Of a stretch of 35,750 nt of DNA, positions 1 through 11,162 are shown in pieces (within the stretch, counting starts at the first letter, position 1; every line of letters starts with the position of its first letter). Made by a program: the position numbers and the translations under genes. The DNA lies in contig NW_003107587.1 in NCBI RefSeq assembly GCF_000003605.2, positions 346,522 to 382,271 on the forward strand, written 5' to 3'. The DNA is from Saccoglossus kowalevskii. Its lineage: Eukaryota; Hemichordata; Enteropneusta; Harrimaniidae. The notes beneath the pieces were generated by a model that saw nothing but the letters and a program-made list of their open reading frames with translations, had not been told where the DNA came from and searched no databases.

Positions 1-33
1 TTAATTAATTAGACAACTAGGCAATTACTTCCA

Positions 34-52
34 GGTGGGTGGGGGTGGGTGG
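34..52 (+). other. G-quadruplex-prone tract
   Basis: GGTGGGTGGGGGTGGGTGG has single-T loops between G runs. It can form a two-tetrad, or with the G5 run possibly a three-tetrad, quadruplex. A further GGTGGTGGTGGG follows at about 64-76. Confidence 0.6.
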
Positions 53-814
53 ATAAATAATGTTGGTGGTGGTGGGTGTGATAAGGATGTGCCACCAGCA
101 CTTTTGTCAATACATGTACAGCCAACATTTGAAAAAAGGATACTCCTTTATAAGGTAATGTTTATAAAATGCATACTCCTCTCAGACAAAGGAAGTTGAC
201 CATATTAGGAACTATGATAACTGGCACAATTGACTTCCAAAATTTTGATTGGTTGACTGGTTTGGCAGACATCTTGAATTGAAATTAAACAGGAAGTGGC
301 TATTGGAAGATTTAGGCGATCTGTATTTTTCTTGTGGCAAATTACAACTATAACAGTCATGTAATTTGCCTCCTGCTGCCCCCATCTCTTAATTATTCTT
401 GTGAAAAACAGTAAAAATGCTAAAACTCTACAGAAGTTCCAGGCTATTTAATTTGAAACTCTAAATATATCACATCTCCTCAGGAACACCTTTAAGTTTG
501 AGAAAAGAAAACCAACATACATGTATGTCACGTAAATCACACAGATTTATGCTTTAAAATTCACATCACTGCGTTTCAGATGATTTCAAATATACCGTAT
601 ATATCACTGGGTACATATTAAGGCATACTCTACTGTTAGATTTTCAAACTGGGAACCGACAAAGCTGCTCCACTGCTTTAATTTGTTACGAATTACATGA
701 GCCGTTTTTCTGCCAGAATGAACAATTTTTACGGTTGAACGCTATTTAATGAATGTGAAATTGTAAACCCCCTTTCCAGACACCTTTTCTCAAAAAAGGG
801 ATCCCGTTCGGTGG
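53..814. other. No gene seen
   Basis: AT-rich sequence without a supported ORF, RNA or repeat family. A GTGG-rich patch near the left edge is the only compositional oddity. Confidence 0.6.
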
Positions 815-852
815 GATATATATATATATATATATATATTTATATGTACGCT

Positions 853-935
<83 letters not shown>

Positions 936-945
936 ATGTATATAG
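815..945. repeat. (TA)n microsatellite
   Basis: Two blocks of TA dinucleotides (about 816-839 and 855-932) are separated by a short TTTATATGTACGCTTATG interruption. All frames through it give artefactual YIYI peptides. No gene is implied. Confidence 0.97.
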
Positions 946-1559
946 GAAGCTAGATTTCCTAGAATTGTCAATTTTAGAAATTATATATATTTCGATTATT
1001 TTTGTCCAGAAATGGAGAAATACCACTCCTATAAGTACACAATTCACATCATTTGTTATTTTTAGTACGAGTGTACAGTGTTACAATCCATGGTCGCTAA
1101 GAGAGAAAGATATTTGCTCCTGAACGCCAACTACTTGCATGAAGCCTCGAGTGCAAGCACATTAGTATGCGAGAACTCCCGCCTAGGAGTTACAGATGTG
1201 AAAATTCCCAAAACAACAAAGCCAAAAGGCCGAAAAAGGATTACTAATGTGTCACCAGCTGTAAATAATGGTCATTTTTTCCATCACAGTGAACAATTGA
1301 TTGGTGACCGGCACAGTAGGACAAGTGCACTATTTGTTGAGTATGTGTACATTTCAACAATGATATTCATTTTGACTTCTTCCATGAAGGCCATGTGAAA
1401 TGTATCAGTTGTCACCATTACCTAAATTAAAAACTATATTAGCACTGTCGCTGGTGATGTCATATTTTCTAATACTTTTCATAATGCTTTACAAATGCAT
1501 CAATGCTACTCTGGTAAGGTGAGGTGTGTAGAGAAAATTCCCAGTGATTAGTCACATTA
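946..1559. other. No gene seen
   Basis: An open frame at 1078-1398 (opening at a non-ATG codon) includes STLVCENSRLGVTDVKIPKT but lacks splice or promoter support. I treat it as chance. Confidence 0.5.
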
Positions 1560-1991
1560 TGCTTGACCCCTAAAGCTTATACATCCTGGTACTTATGCTT
1601 GACCCCAAAAGGTCATACATCCTGGTATTTATGCTTGACCCCAAAAGGTCATACATCCTGGTATTTATGCTTGACCCCAAAAGGTCATACATTCTGGTAT
1701 TTATGCTTGACCCCAAAAGGTCATACATCCTGGTATTTATGCTTGACCCCTAAAGGTCATACATCCTGGTATTTATGCTTGACCCCAAAAGGTCATACAT
1801 TCTGGTATTTATGCTTGACCCCAAAAGGTCATACATTCTGGTATTTATGCTTGGCCCCAAAAGGTCATACATCCTGGTATTTATGCTTGACCCCAAAAGG
1901 TCACACATCCTGGTATTTATGCTTGACCCATAAAGGTCATACATCCTGGTATTTATGCTTCACTCCAAAAGGTCATACATCCTGGTACATT
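1560..1991 (+). repeat. 36-bp minisatellite, 12 copies
   Basis: Twelve head-to-tail units of 36 bp start TGCTTGACCCCAAAAGGTCA and finish TACATCCTGGTATTTA. The array is exactly 432 bp with no length change between units; variants are single substitutions (for example ATCC/ATTC and CCCC/CCCT). Because 36 is divisible by three, open frames run through on both strands (LTPKGHTSWYLC units on plus). The frames start at non-ATG codons. I treat this as a noncoding minisatellite. Confidence 0.95.
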
Positions 1992-2027
1992 CTAACTTTT
2001 GTATCCCCACATACACCCTGGAAAATG

Positions 2028-2043
2028 CCAGGATGTATGACCT
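2028..2043 (-). repeat. Inverted partial copy of the 36-bp unit
   Basis: CCAGGATGTATGACCT is the exact reverse complement of the core AGGTCATACATCCTGG in the 36-bp array, and the last array copy of this core is at 1970-1985. It lies 42 bases past that core, in opposite orientation, and could fold back on it as a 16-bp stem. Confidence 0.85.
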
Positions 2044-4444
2044 GAAATTAATAATGGAAAAAGACAAACCAATGTACAAAAGTTATTCAAGATGTTACAC
2101 ACAAAAAATTCAATGATCATCAATAACTCAGTTAGCTATCTCAAGAGAAAATAAATTTTCGTTATTTTGTGATCATCTCTAAAACTACTGGATCTGTCAT
2201 TTTAAGCTGGGGCAGGTCACTTAGGAAATGTCATGAAGCATTTATTTACTACATGAAACAAAAGGGGATCTTGACACTGTGCACAGTGGATAATTTAGAA
2301 ATAAAAAACAACACTGTGACTGGATCTCTACCTGTGGCAGTCCTAGAATAATTTGCTACTGTTATATTCACAGAGTTACTTTAAGGGTCAAGAAAAAATC
2401 AATATTATTGAAGGTTGTAGATGCGAAAAATTATTTTTAAAAATATGAAATATCCTGAGGCATTTTGAGTAAATTATTATTCTGATAAAAGTCAATATCG
2501 ACGAGAAACATTACATTAATTCAGCTTTAATTTTATTCATTCAAATTCAAGGTGAATTTTCACAATTATTTTAACGACTTTCTTCATTCAAATTCAATTT
2601 CAAGGTTGAAATTGAACAAACTTATTTAGTATTTATTTATTTATTAACCAATTTCTAGGAAAATATATGGAGATTTCTTTAATTAAAATGTGAACAAAAA
2701 TAAAAAAGTCAAAAATGAGGTGGGAGAATTTTTTGAACCGTTGTAGATTTCATTACATTGAAGTCGGCAATGAATGCCTTTCAATGTAAGTTCAGTGTGA
2801 TGCATGTGTAACGTATTCACAGAACCGTGGAGTAATTGAATTTGTGTATAGCAATAAACATCACTCATCAGTATATACCGAGCAGTCGGCTGTGCCAAAT
2901 GTATACGATCGGCAAGAGACGAGATTGTGCTTAGCGGCTTTCTCAATTTATTGAGAGATGTTTCGTAGCTCCCCACTGCTGATTCAACATAAAGAAGATA
3001 TTTGTATGCGCGGTGCCGTAGTCATTTATTGAGTTAATATTCCATGATATATTGATTTTCGGAAAGTACATTTTATGCGCACAAAAGCGATAATCAGATC
3101 GCAGGATGCTGTTCATTACTACAGCAATGATGAGTATATACATCATTAAGGGGACGTGATACAGCAAGCTTTGTCATGTAAAGGAATTTCCCGGAATCTT
3201 CATTGCCAATTCCCCTCAGGATTTCGCCATTATCCGTAATGCCAACTAGGGACATTGTGCCAAGGACAGCAGGGACCAGAGATTCAACACAATTGCTCAG
3301 TTCACACAAATTAGTCAATGACTAACGTAATTTCCTATACATGTACGTTGTAAATCTGAGAGTCTACATTTTTTTTTAAATAAATTTTCAGATTTCTTTT
3401 CAGTTTCTTACGAGTGTAACAATTGCTGGGGGAAAAACACACCCATGTAGAGCTGTATGATCTGTAAACTATTTGATTTGATTTAATTTTCTACTTGGAT
3501 TCACTATTACAAGTATAAGGCACAATAGTACTTTTACTGACTGTAAAAACTATGACTGCATGCCAACATAATGTGAAAACAGTTGCCACTATAGTAAAAA
3601 TAATTCCACTGATAATAACGTTTCGTAATCTAAACTAATTCTCTGTTTTCTATGAGGGTACACAAAGAAATTAACCTTTTAGACTTTTGTCATTTTTCAT
3701 AAAATGAATCCACTTGATTTATTCCAGATTTTCTTTCAACAATTTTGACCAAGACTTCCTGTATGACCAATTTCCTCTATGCAAATTTGTCACTGAGAAA
3801 TGTAGTGATTTCGTCTCAAAAACCAGCTTGTAGAAAATACATCAAAATAAATGAAATTTTTCCTTGACTGGCAAATTTGACTAAGAAACCCGGGCACCTG
3901 ACTGGGAAAATTGAGAAAAAATAGTCAAAAGGAAACACACTGCAAATGATAATTTTTGTATATTTGGATCAAAATTAACAAAGAAATTATAGAAAAAAAT
4001 TGAAAAATGTGCAAAATGTGCAAAATGTTCAATGGTGGGAAAACATGATGGTTCAAAGTGCTGAGAATTCTCATTCATTCAGAGAAAATGTTTGGTAAAA
4101 TATTTGCCAGGAAAATATAATATACAAGTGATATGTGAATTTTTTTTTTTAAATCTTGAATTCTGTTTCTCGTGAATAATTGGGTTTTACTTTGCGTTAT
4201 TGTTTCCAATAAATATCAGTTGACACATACTAGCTTTGTGAGGTCATGTTATTATCTAACCCTTACGATTACAGAACTCCTCGAACACAGGAAATTATAG
4301 AAATTAATCAAAAGACGCCTAGTCAAGTTATTATGTGGTATGTTTGAGGAGTCGCAAACTAGAAATGCTAAAAATAGAACATGACAAAGTTACCAATCTA
4401 CACCCAGAAAATTTCTGAGATGAGATCAGATATATATTTAACTT
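2044..4444. other. Mostly featureless AT-rich DNA
   Basis: Apart from the GC-richer fragment at 3160-3318 I see only AT-rich sequence and short direct repeats such as TTCATTCAAATTCAA at about 2537 and 2583. Confidence 0.55.
3160..3318 (-). pseudogene. Possible decayed coding fragment, unrecognised
   Basis: An ATG-started frame on the minus strand reads MTNLCELSNCVESLVPAVLG, then TMSLVGITDNGEILRGIGNE and DSGKFLYMTKLAVSRPLND before becoming AT-rich and unconvincing (it stays open to 3094). The stretch 3160-3318 is clearly GC-richer than both flanks, and the peptide composition is protein-like. It might be a piece of a transposon protein, an exon of a gene on the minus strand, or a conserved repeat that happens to be open. 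I recognise no family and see no convincing splice sites. Confidence 0.25.
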
Positions 4445-4650
4445 TACTGTAAAAGCATTAATTTTTACTGGAATTTGATTCACTTTTTTGGTACATTGAG
4501 CACATTCACAGATTTCTAAATCACAGATTATCAGCTGAAATAACAAGTTCTATTGCAATTTTACATGTTGATGTGCATTTTATTAATTTAAGCAGGATCT
4601 CATTTATCAGCGAAATTAAAACCCAGTGAATAATTAATGCATTAACAGTA
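4445..4650. mobile_element. MITE family B, copy 1 (about 206 bp)
   Basis: The left end TACTGTAAAAGCATTAATTT and the reverse complement of the right end TACTGTTAATGCATTAATTA form imperfect terminal inverted repeats of about 35 bp. They are followed on both sides by ACTGG/CACTGGG and a TTTGATT/TTTAATT match. Both ends include TA, as expected for a TA target duplication of Tc1/mariner-like MITEs. There is no coding capacity. Confidence 0.7.
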
Positions 4651-5137
4651 CCTCAAGTGATATTCTTTAAAATATTAATATTAGTGAGCAAACAAATCTG
4701 GACAGTTTTTGTTGTGATTTGTTTTTAGAGTATGGTGACAGAAGTCGGGAAAAACCATTATCATTTCATAGGGGTGTTAGAGAGTTAAAAGCCAATTTGT
4801 ATTTTCTGAAATAAACTTCAATTCTAGAAAGCAGTCGTTGGCATGTTTGTAGCCATGACAACACAGACACACAGACATATAAAAGTCGAGGAAAATTTTC
4901 TATTATTTTAGTCTTTCATAAAAATTGTATTTTTCTTTTTTGTTGTTGAATGTACTGACATTCTTAACTGATGTACAACATAACTAATTACTGATCAGGA
5001 ATATTTTTGACAAGCCAAAAAGTATGTGATTAGAAATCTGATACAAATTATTCATTGCTCAGAGTTGGAGCTTCTTACCGCTTTAGTTAGTAACACAACA
5101 ACTGTGACATACTCACTCCACTAATCTGATTAGAAGT

Positions 5138-5342
5138 TATTGTAAAATACTTTATTTTAGCTAGATTTAATTTTTGCTGAAAGGACTTTTTTGGTGATTT
5201 GTATGGAATTTATTTTCACTGATTTTTGCCAAGTTGAATGTAAAATATAGGAAAAAAAGGTATATTCGCTGGATTTTATTTTCACTAAATCATTCCTTCA
5301 GCGAAAAATTAATTCCAAGCGAAAATAAAGTATTTGACAGTA
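5138..5342 (+). mobile_element. MITE family A, copy 1 (205 bp)
   Basis: The element runs from TATTGTAAAATACTTTATTT to AAAATAAAGTATTTGACAGTA. The termini are inverted repeats of about 45-50 bp (GAAATACTTTATTTTCGCTTGGAA-type) carrying GCGAAAAT words, flanked by TA on both sides. The interior (GTTGAATGTAAAATATAGG) is shared with the copy at 9009. It is non-autonomous, with no ORF. Confidence 0.8.
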
Positions 5343-6380
5343 TTGAGCATTGCTGCGTGGGCGTATGTATCTGACATCACTTGTTTATATTATGTTCAAT
5401 ACTTTAGTTTCGCTATGAAGTAATGTCTGGCAGCACTGCGTTATTGATTTATAGTTTCCTGCATTAATATAGGGAGAGAAGCAAAACTGGCTACATAAAA
5501 CTGGTTAATAAAGTCTATAATTTATCATTGTTTAAATTAGATATTTGGAGACCAGATACACTATTGAAAATAATTTCCTCCACTCAAAGTTTTTCTGGTT
5601 AATAAACATGATTAAACCATATTCAATATGTCAAAAAAGCTCTAACATCAATTTAATTAACTAACTGTGTTAACCAGTCAGGGTCTAGACTGAATGCTTC
5701 CTTGAAATCAGGCCATAATGTGCATGTGTGCATTGACATTGAATAGGTTTCCACACCATATCCCACAGTTGTCAATTTAACCACTACTCTAAGCATTAAA
5801 TTTACATATTAAGTGAGTATTAATTGCTAATTTACATATCTCTCCCGTCAATCTATCTTCTTAAAGCTGGTGAAAAATTGCCGAAATGCAGTTCCTGTTT
5901 ACTGAGCTGTTTGCAAATTAGATTAAACAAACTACTTTATATGCAGCGTCCCGTTTAGGACATAAATTTGACAAGGTACGCTACACATAAGGACAGTCAA
6001 AATGGCTACTTGACTGCATCAGTGATGATGCCGTAAATAATGATCATCCATTAGTTCGCAGAAAATGTGCGGAATAATGACCCTGGGAAAACTGAAACAA
6101 TTTGGCAAATGTTGCACAAACGTGTATCATTCAAAAGTTCATTACATGTGTATTGCCGAAAAACATGAATTCTGCAATTCTAAAAAAACACTACACAGGT
6201 GCAATAATTAAAAACTTCATTAGCCAAGGGAAATAGAACACATTAGATAAAAGTTGAGAATAAATAAATGCAATTCACAAGATAGCAAAATGTGCAATGA
6301 AGGTATGAAAGGTCAGCACAAGTAGGACATGAATTTGTAATTTCATGCAGATTATTTTAACTGTTTTGTTTTTGTTAGAT
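5343..6380. other. No gene seen
   Basis: AT-rich DNA between MITE copies and the ATGA array, with no long open frame. Confidence 0.6.
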
Positions 6381-6829
6381 ATGAATGAATGTCAATGAAT
6401 GCCAATGACTCTCAATGAATGAATGTCAATGAATGCAATGACTCTCAATGAATGAATGTCAATGAATGCAATGACTGTCAAGGAATGACTGTCAAGAGAT
6501 GGCAATGAATGTCAATGAATGAATGTCAATGAATGCAATGACTGTCAAGGAATGACTGTCAAGAGATGGCAATGAATGTCAATGAATGAATGTCAATGAC
6601 TGTCAGTGAATGAATTCCAATGAATCCAATGACTGTCAATGAATGAATGCCAATGAATGAATGCCAATGAATGTCAATAAATGAATGTCAATGACTGCCA
6701 ATAAATGAATGCCAATGACTGTCAGTGAATGAATTCCAATGAATCCAATGACTGTCAATGAATGAATGCCAATGAATGAATGCCAATGACTGTCGATGAA
6801 TTAATGTCAATGAATTGATGTCAATGAAA
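6381..6829. repeat. Compound ATGA/ATGTCA repeat with higher-order duplications
   Basis: About 450 bp is built from short words (GAATGAATGTCAAT, GAATGCCAAT, GACTGTCAAT). Two larger duplications are superimposed. A 67-bp period is seen between 6477 and 6544, and a 119-bp period between 6602 and 6721 keeps 69 bases identical. This indicates recent unequal exchange or slippage within the array. Confidence 0.95.
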
Positions 6830-7409
6830 GTGAAATTCATACTCAATTATCTAACTGCGATTTCCAGTCAAACAAAACATCCATAACCATAAAATATATA
6901 ATGACCATAGGGTGTGTGTAATTCTCAAGGTTTTAAACAGACATTGCTGCACTTAGCAGATTGCACGAAACATTTCAATGTGATGAAAGGTCTTCTTTTA
7001 ATAGGTAAATAGTATTGAGCAGATGAACTTTTGTTGTTGTCATATGTTATGGATGAGTTATAGTAATGAAATATATGATACAAGTCATGCTACATTTGTA
7101 TAATGCTACAAAGCAATTTGCAATATTAACACAGACAACAAAGCTACTTCAGAGGACTATTACTGATTGGGTGTTTTTTTTCTGTGCCAGTAACATTATC
7201 TATCAGGAGTGATGAGAAAAAAAATTTCCACAGAGAAAACAAGAAAAAAATTTGCAGAGAAAATTTTTAATATGCAATTTAACAGTTCAAGAAGCAAAAT
7301 GATGAGAATAATTACCCTCATTTGCTAACAGTAACCACAAAATATTACGGCAGCATCATCATTTGATGATGTTCAATTTTGATAAGTAGGGGTATCTCAA
7401 ATCGTTTTT

Positions 7410-7681
7410 TTGCATTCGGCTCGCACCGTTCACATAATATGTGAGTTCTTGCATACATAGCGAACTTTTCACTGTCATCCTAAGAAAGAAAGTCACAGCT
7501 ACTTTCGTAAAATTTGGTTCTGCCAAATGCCCTTGAATTATTTTTTGCGTCACACGTTCGGCCGGCACCGTTCACGTAATATGCGAGTTCTTGCATATAT
7601 AGTGAAGATTCCACTGTCATCCTAAGACAGAAAGTCACAGCTACTTTCGTAAAATTTGGTTCTGCTGAATGCCCTTGAATC
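7410..7681. repeat. 142-bp tandem duplication (two diverged copies)
   Basis: The block containing CACCGTTCAC is at 7424 and again at 7566. Both copies run through TTGCATA, CACTGTCATCCTAAGA and GTCACAGCTACTTTCGTAAA to CCCTTGAAT. Minus-strand frames cross both copies and give paired peptides (EPNFTKVAVTF in each). Most differences between copies change the amino acid, so I see no sign of selection on a protein. Confidence 0.9.
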
Positions 7682-8290
7682 ATAAAAATTAATAAATTAA
7701 AAATGTGACTATTTGCAGTGTCTAATGGGAATAAGAATATTTGACAAATAACATATGAATAATGAAATACGGATCACAAAAGTAGTTACAAAAATTATCG
7801 TTTCTTTGTATTCAATAATTCGTTCACAAATGCAATTAATCATCTAAAGCAGTTGACATTTATTACTTTTTTTTGCTGAATTAAAAATTGAATTGAATAT
7901 GGACCTAATTTTAGCTATTAAACGCTCATACATGTACTAAAACGGTATCTACTCGTGACCTCAAATTGACCTTTCATTTAATGTGTATACATAATTGATG
8001 TCTGAAACCATCCCCTAATTGTAGGTACAAAAATAATTAAAAAACAAAAACATTATATCAGAAAGAGGTTACATTAGTCGTGTTTAGAGTCATTACGTAC
8101 ATATCGATCCATAAAACAAACATAGAATAAAGCAAAAACAGCTCGGATTTAAATCTAATATGACTCCAATCAGTATAGATCAATACAACAAACAACATGT
8201 GACATTCAGTAAATAACATCGTTCTAAATGTCATCAAGCATGTAACCATACTTATATCTGAATGTATCTATAATGAGTATGAGCGTGATG

Positions 8291-8501
8291 TAAATGAACA
8301 ACTTAATTATTTACTGGACTTTAATTTCGCTATTTTCGCTGATAGGTAAAATCCACTAAATTAAATCTACGTAAACATGTAAAATAACAATAAAACTCAT
8401 TGTTTCCTTGACAAATTCGTGAAATTTAAACACAGTGGATATGCTCAAAACATCAAAATAGTGAAATAAAATGTCAGTGATGAATAAATGGTTGTACAGT
8501 A
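8291..8501. mobile_element. MITE family B, diverged copy 2 (about 211 bp)
   Basis: Left end ACAACTTAATTATTTACTGG, then TTTAATTTCGCTATTTTCGC. The reverse complement of the right end reads TACTGTACAACCATTTATTC, then ATCACTG and TTTATTTCACTATTTT. The inverted ends match with several substitutions and resemble those of the copy at 4445. The left terminus is decayed. Confidence 0.5.
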
Positions 8502-9008
8502 TATACAACCTGGAAATTAGGCTGATGATTTTAACGATATAAGCGGGCAGTCAAACTCAGAAAATATAAAATCTCAAAAACATAGCTAAATCACCCCATC
8601 ACATTACAACACATGTGCTTTGTAAATATTTTACTTGTCATTGTGGTTAGCTATGGCAGTTATTTTACCACCTACTGTTACTTATAAGTATTCCTAAGAT
8701 AATGCACTGGGGGGAAGGGGGTAATTTTATATTATTTTGTAGGTCATGATTATTTTTGTAATCTCTTACCCTGAACTGAACATTCTTCATTAGAAGTTAT
8801 GTGCATACGTTGTATTGAATACATAACACTAAGATACAGATAGCAGGATACAAACTAGTGGTTGTATTGTATATCTATGTATGTACATAACCAAGAGACA
8901 CAGTGACTTTAATATAGAACCAATAATATATGCTAGGTTTACATGGCAGCATTTTATGGGCGTGCTCCTCCCACCATTCAATTAACAGGAGATAATCTCT
9001 TGTACATT

Positions 9009-9221
9009 TACTGTAGAATACTTTATTTTAGCTGGAATTAATTTTTGCTGAAAAGACTTTTTGGATGTTTTGTATGTTATTTATTTTCACTAATTTTTAA
9101 AAAGTTGAATGTAAAATATATTAAAAAAAGCTATATTAGATGAATTTTGTTTTCACTGAATCATTCCTTCAGCGAAAATAGTGAAAATTAGTTCCAAGCG
9201 AAAATAAAGTATTTCACAGTA
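9009..9221 (+). mobile_element. MITE family A, copy 2 (213 bp)
   Basis: The element runs from TACTGTAGAATACTTTATTT to AAATAAAGTATTTCACAGTA with near-perfect TACTGT/ACAGTA termini. It has the same orientation and interior as the copy at 5138. TA flanks both ends. A GTGAAAATTAG insertion near the right end makes it slightly longer. Confidence 0.82.
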
Positions 9222-11162
9222 AACTGTTGTGGCTGAGTGTGGTTTTATGTTTGGCTTGATTTGCTCAGAGCTGAGCTGGAACAGCGCTTTTGACATATGG
9301 GGTTCTTGTTTAAACAGTCGGGTCTTGTCAGTTTTCAGTCCTGTTAGTGTTCAACCCCGGGAGTGTACTGGGGCTGAATTTTGCCCAATCTACGCATGTT
9401 TCCCTGCTGTTGGGCTACGATAAAATGTAAAAGTGAGTACATGTAATACAGGTTGTTGCAAGCAGGTTTCACTCATACTATATAAATGTGAGTTCATATA
9501 GACTGCCTGCTGTAGACACATTTAACTAACCGAATCAAAATACAGTAGAACCCAGGAAAAACAAACACCAAATGAAGTAAGATTGACAGGCGAGGTCAGT
9601 TCAGATTGCACAGAAAAGGTGTTTTTTGACATCTAATATACGCATGCCTCAAAATACATGGCAAGAATTGCGTAGATGCTCCACCTGGATGCTTTGATGC
9701 CCTGCAGTAATTTCTGAACAATCAATCCAAGGCATATTTAGAAATTTGGGCTGTGAAATTGTGTGCTCTTAGAACACTGAAGTTAAAGCTCTGGTTATAG
9801 CATATGCTTAACATTTTTAGCTCCAGACTTTCTTGCCTCAAATTTTTCTGCACTTTTTTTCTGATATTCTTCAATATTTCTGGAATTGAACCCTAATTTG
9901 TGGCCAACAGACAATATTTGAGTCAATTTTCAGTTTTTATTCAAAAAAATTGGTTATTTTTGTCCCAATCTTCTGAAAGGAAGTGTAGACTATAAACAGG
10001 ACTTTTTTATGAATTTGTGATGAAATGAGGGAACTGGTTAAAGTACCGAGAGTTGTTCCAATTTGGTATGCGTCAGTCTTCGATAGTTACATAAATATTA
10101 AAGTCAAACATACTTGTGTTTAAACTACTGAATGTTTATGGCGCCACGCTAAAAATAACTATTACAGTAACAGCCTCTTGGCCGAGCTATATTTAGAATG
10201 AAACATCCTATGTTTTCAAAGACACCTGAGAATACAGTGAGAATGGAAGTCAAGATGAACTTGATTTGAAATTTATTGAGAGAGATTGAAAAACAACTAA
10301 GGTTTTTATCATGAGTGTTCCATGATAATCAAGTGGTATTTGTGGTTGTATTGCTTTATAAGCAAACAATTAAATTTGCACTAATATATGCACATACGTA
10401 AATGAGTTTTCCCAAGACTAATTCATCACAACTTTGTTCATTTCATTTACTGGTGAGAAAGCTGTACGTCTTAAAGATTCATTTCTTTACAATAGTTCAC
10501 TCTGTACCAGTAATAGCTTTTTATGCTGGTGGCTCATTTTACAGAACTTTTCAGTATATTCGAGAACGTGCAAACTATGCTAATACAACAAAAATGACAA
10601 CTTTCAAATGCCCGTAACTTTTGAAATTAAATGGTCTTAAAAGGCTCATATACTACAAAACAGCAACTTGAATTTCAACATATGCATTTTAATTTCTCCA
10701 GTTTATTCACACAGAATAAGACTACATCTAAAGACTATAGGCGAGAAATGAAATTTGAGATTTTTTTCCGTTATGGAATATCCCTGGGCAGATCTTTTTA
10801 GCATTATCTCCACAACACAGGAGGGAGCGGTTGTGCGCGGAAATGTACATTTAGTGTATGCAGCGGGGGGTAGTAGAGGGGACGGACAAACTGTAGATCC
10901 ACCGGGAAATAAACCACAGCATGAAGCTCGCTTTGTTGGGATATACCAATGAAAGATAACACAGAGTAGCAGAATTATGCATAACTACATCTCATCAATA
11001 ACTTTAAAGCAAATTTTGTGCTAAAAAATTTAGCAGTATATGAAAATACGAAAATAAATAAAAAATATGTAATATGCAAATGTAATTAAAGAAATTTATA
11101 ATTCACAAATTTAAATATGGTAGAAATGTCACTTATCTAGTAGAAGCAAAATAAAATTGACC
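9222..11162. other. No supported gene
   Basis: A pogo-like terminus TACAGTAGAACCC at 9541 has no partner end. Frames at 9229-9423 and 10402-10617 have no promoter or splice support. The islet at 10790-10948 is listed separately. Confidence 0.5.
10790..10948. other. GC-richer islet of unknown nature
   Basis: About 160 bp is markedly GC-richer than the AT-rich flanks and contains several CpGs, a GCGGGGGG run and CCACCGGG. Open frames exist on both strands (for example TTQEGAVVRGNVHLVYAAGG on plus and AVVYFPVDLQFVRPLYYPPL on minus), so frame alone cannot choose a strand. It may be a lost exon, a conserved element or a repeat fragment. Confidence 0.3.

Noticed and set aside
746..1123. YIYI-rich open frames
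   Set aside because: Translations of the TA microsatellite.
1563..2045. 160-codon open frame with LTPKGHTSWYLC repeats
   Set aside because: It exists only because the minisatellite unit is 36 bp; both strands are open, it starts at a non-ATG codon and no promoter or splice signal is present.
9541..9553. TACAGTAGAACCC, resembling a pogo/Tigger terminus
   Set aside because: No matching inverted end was found within a plausible distance.
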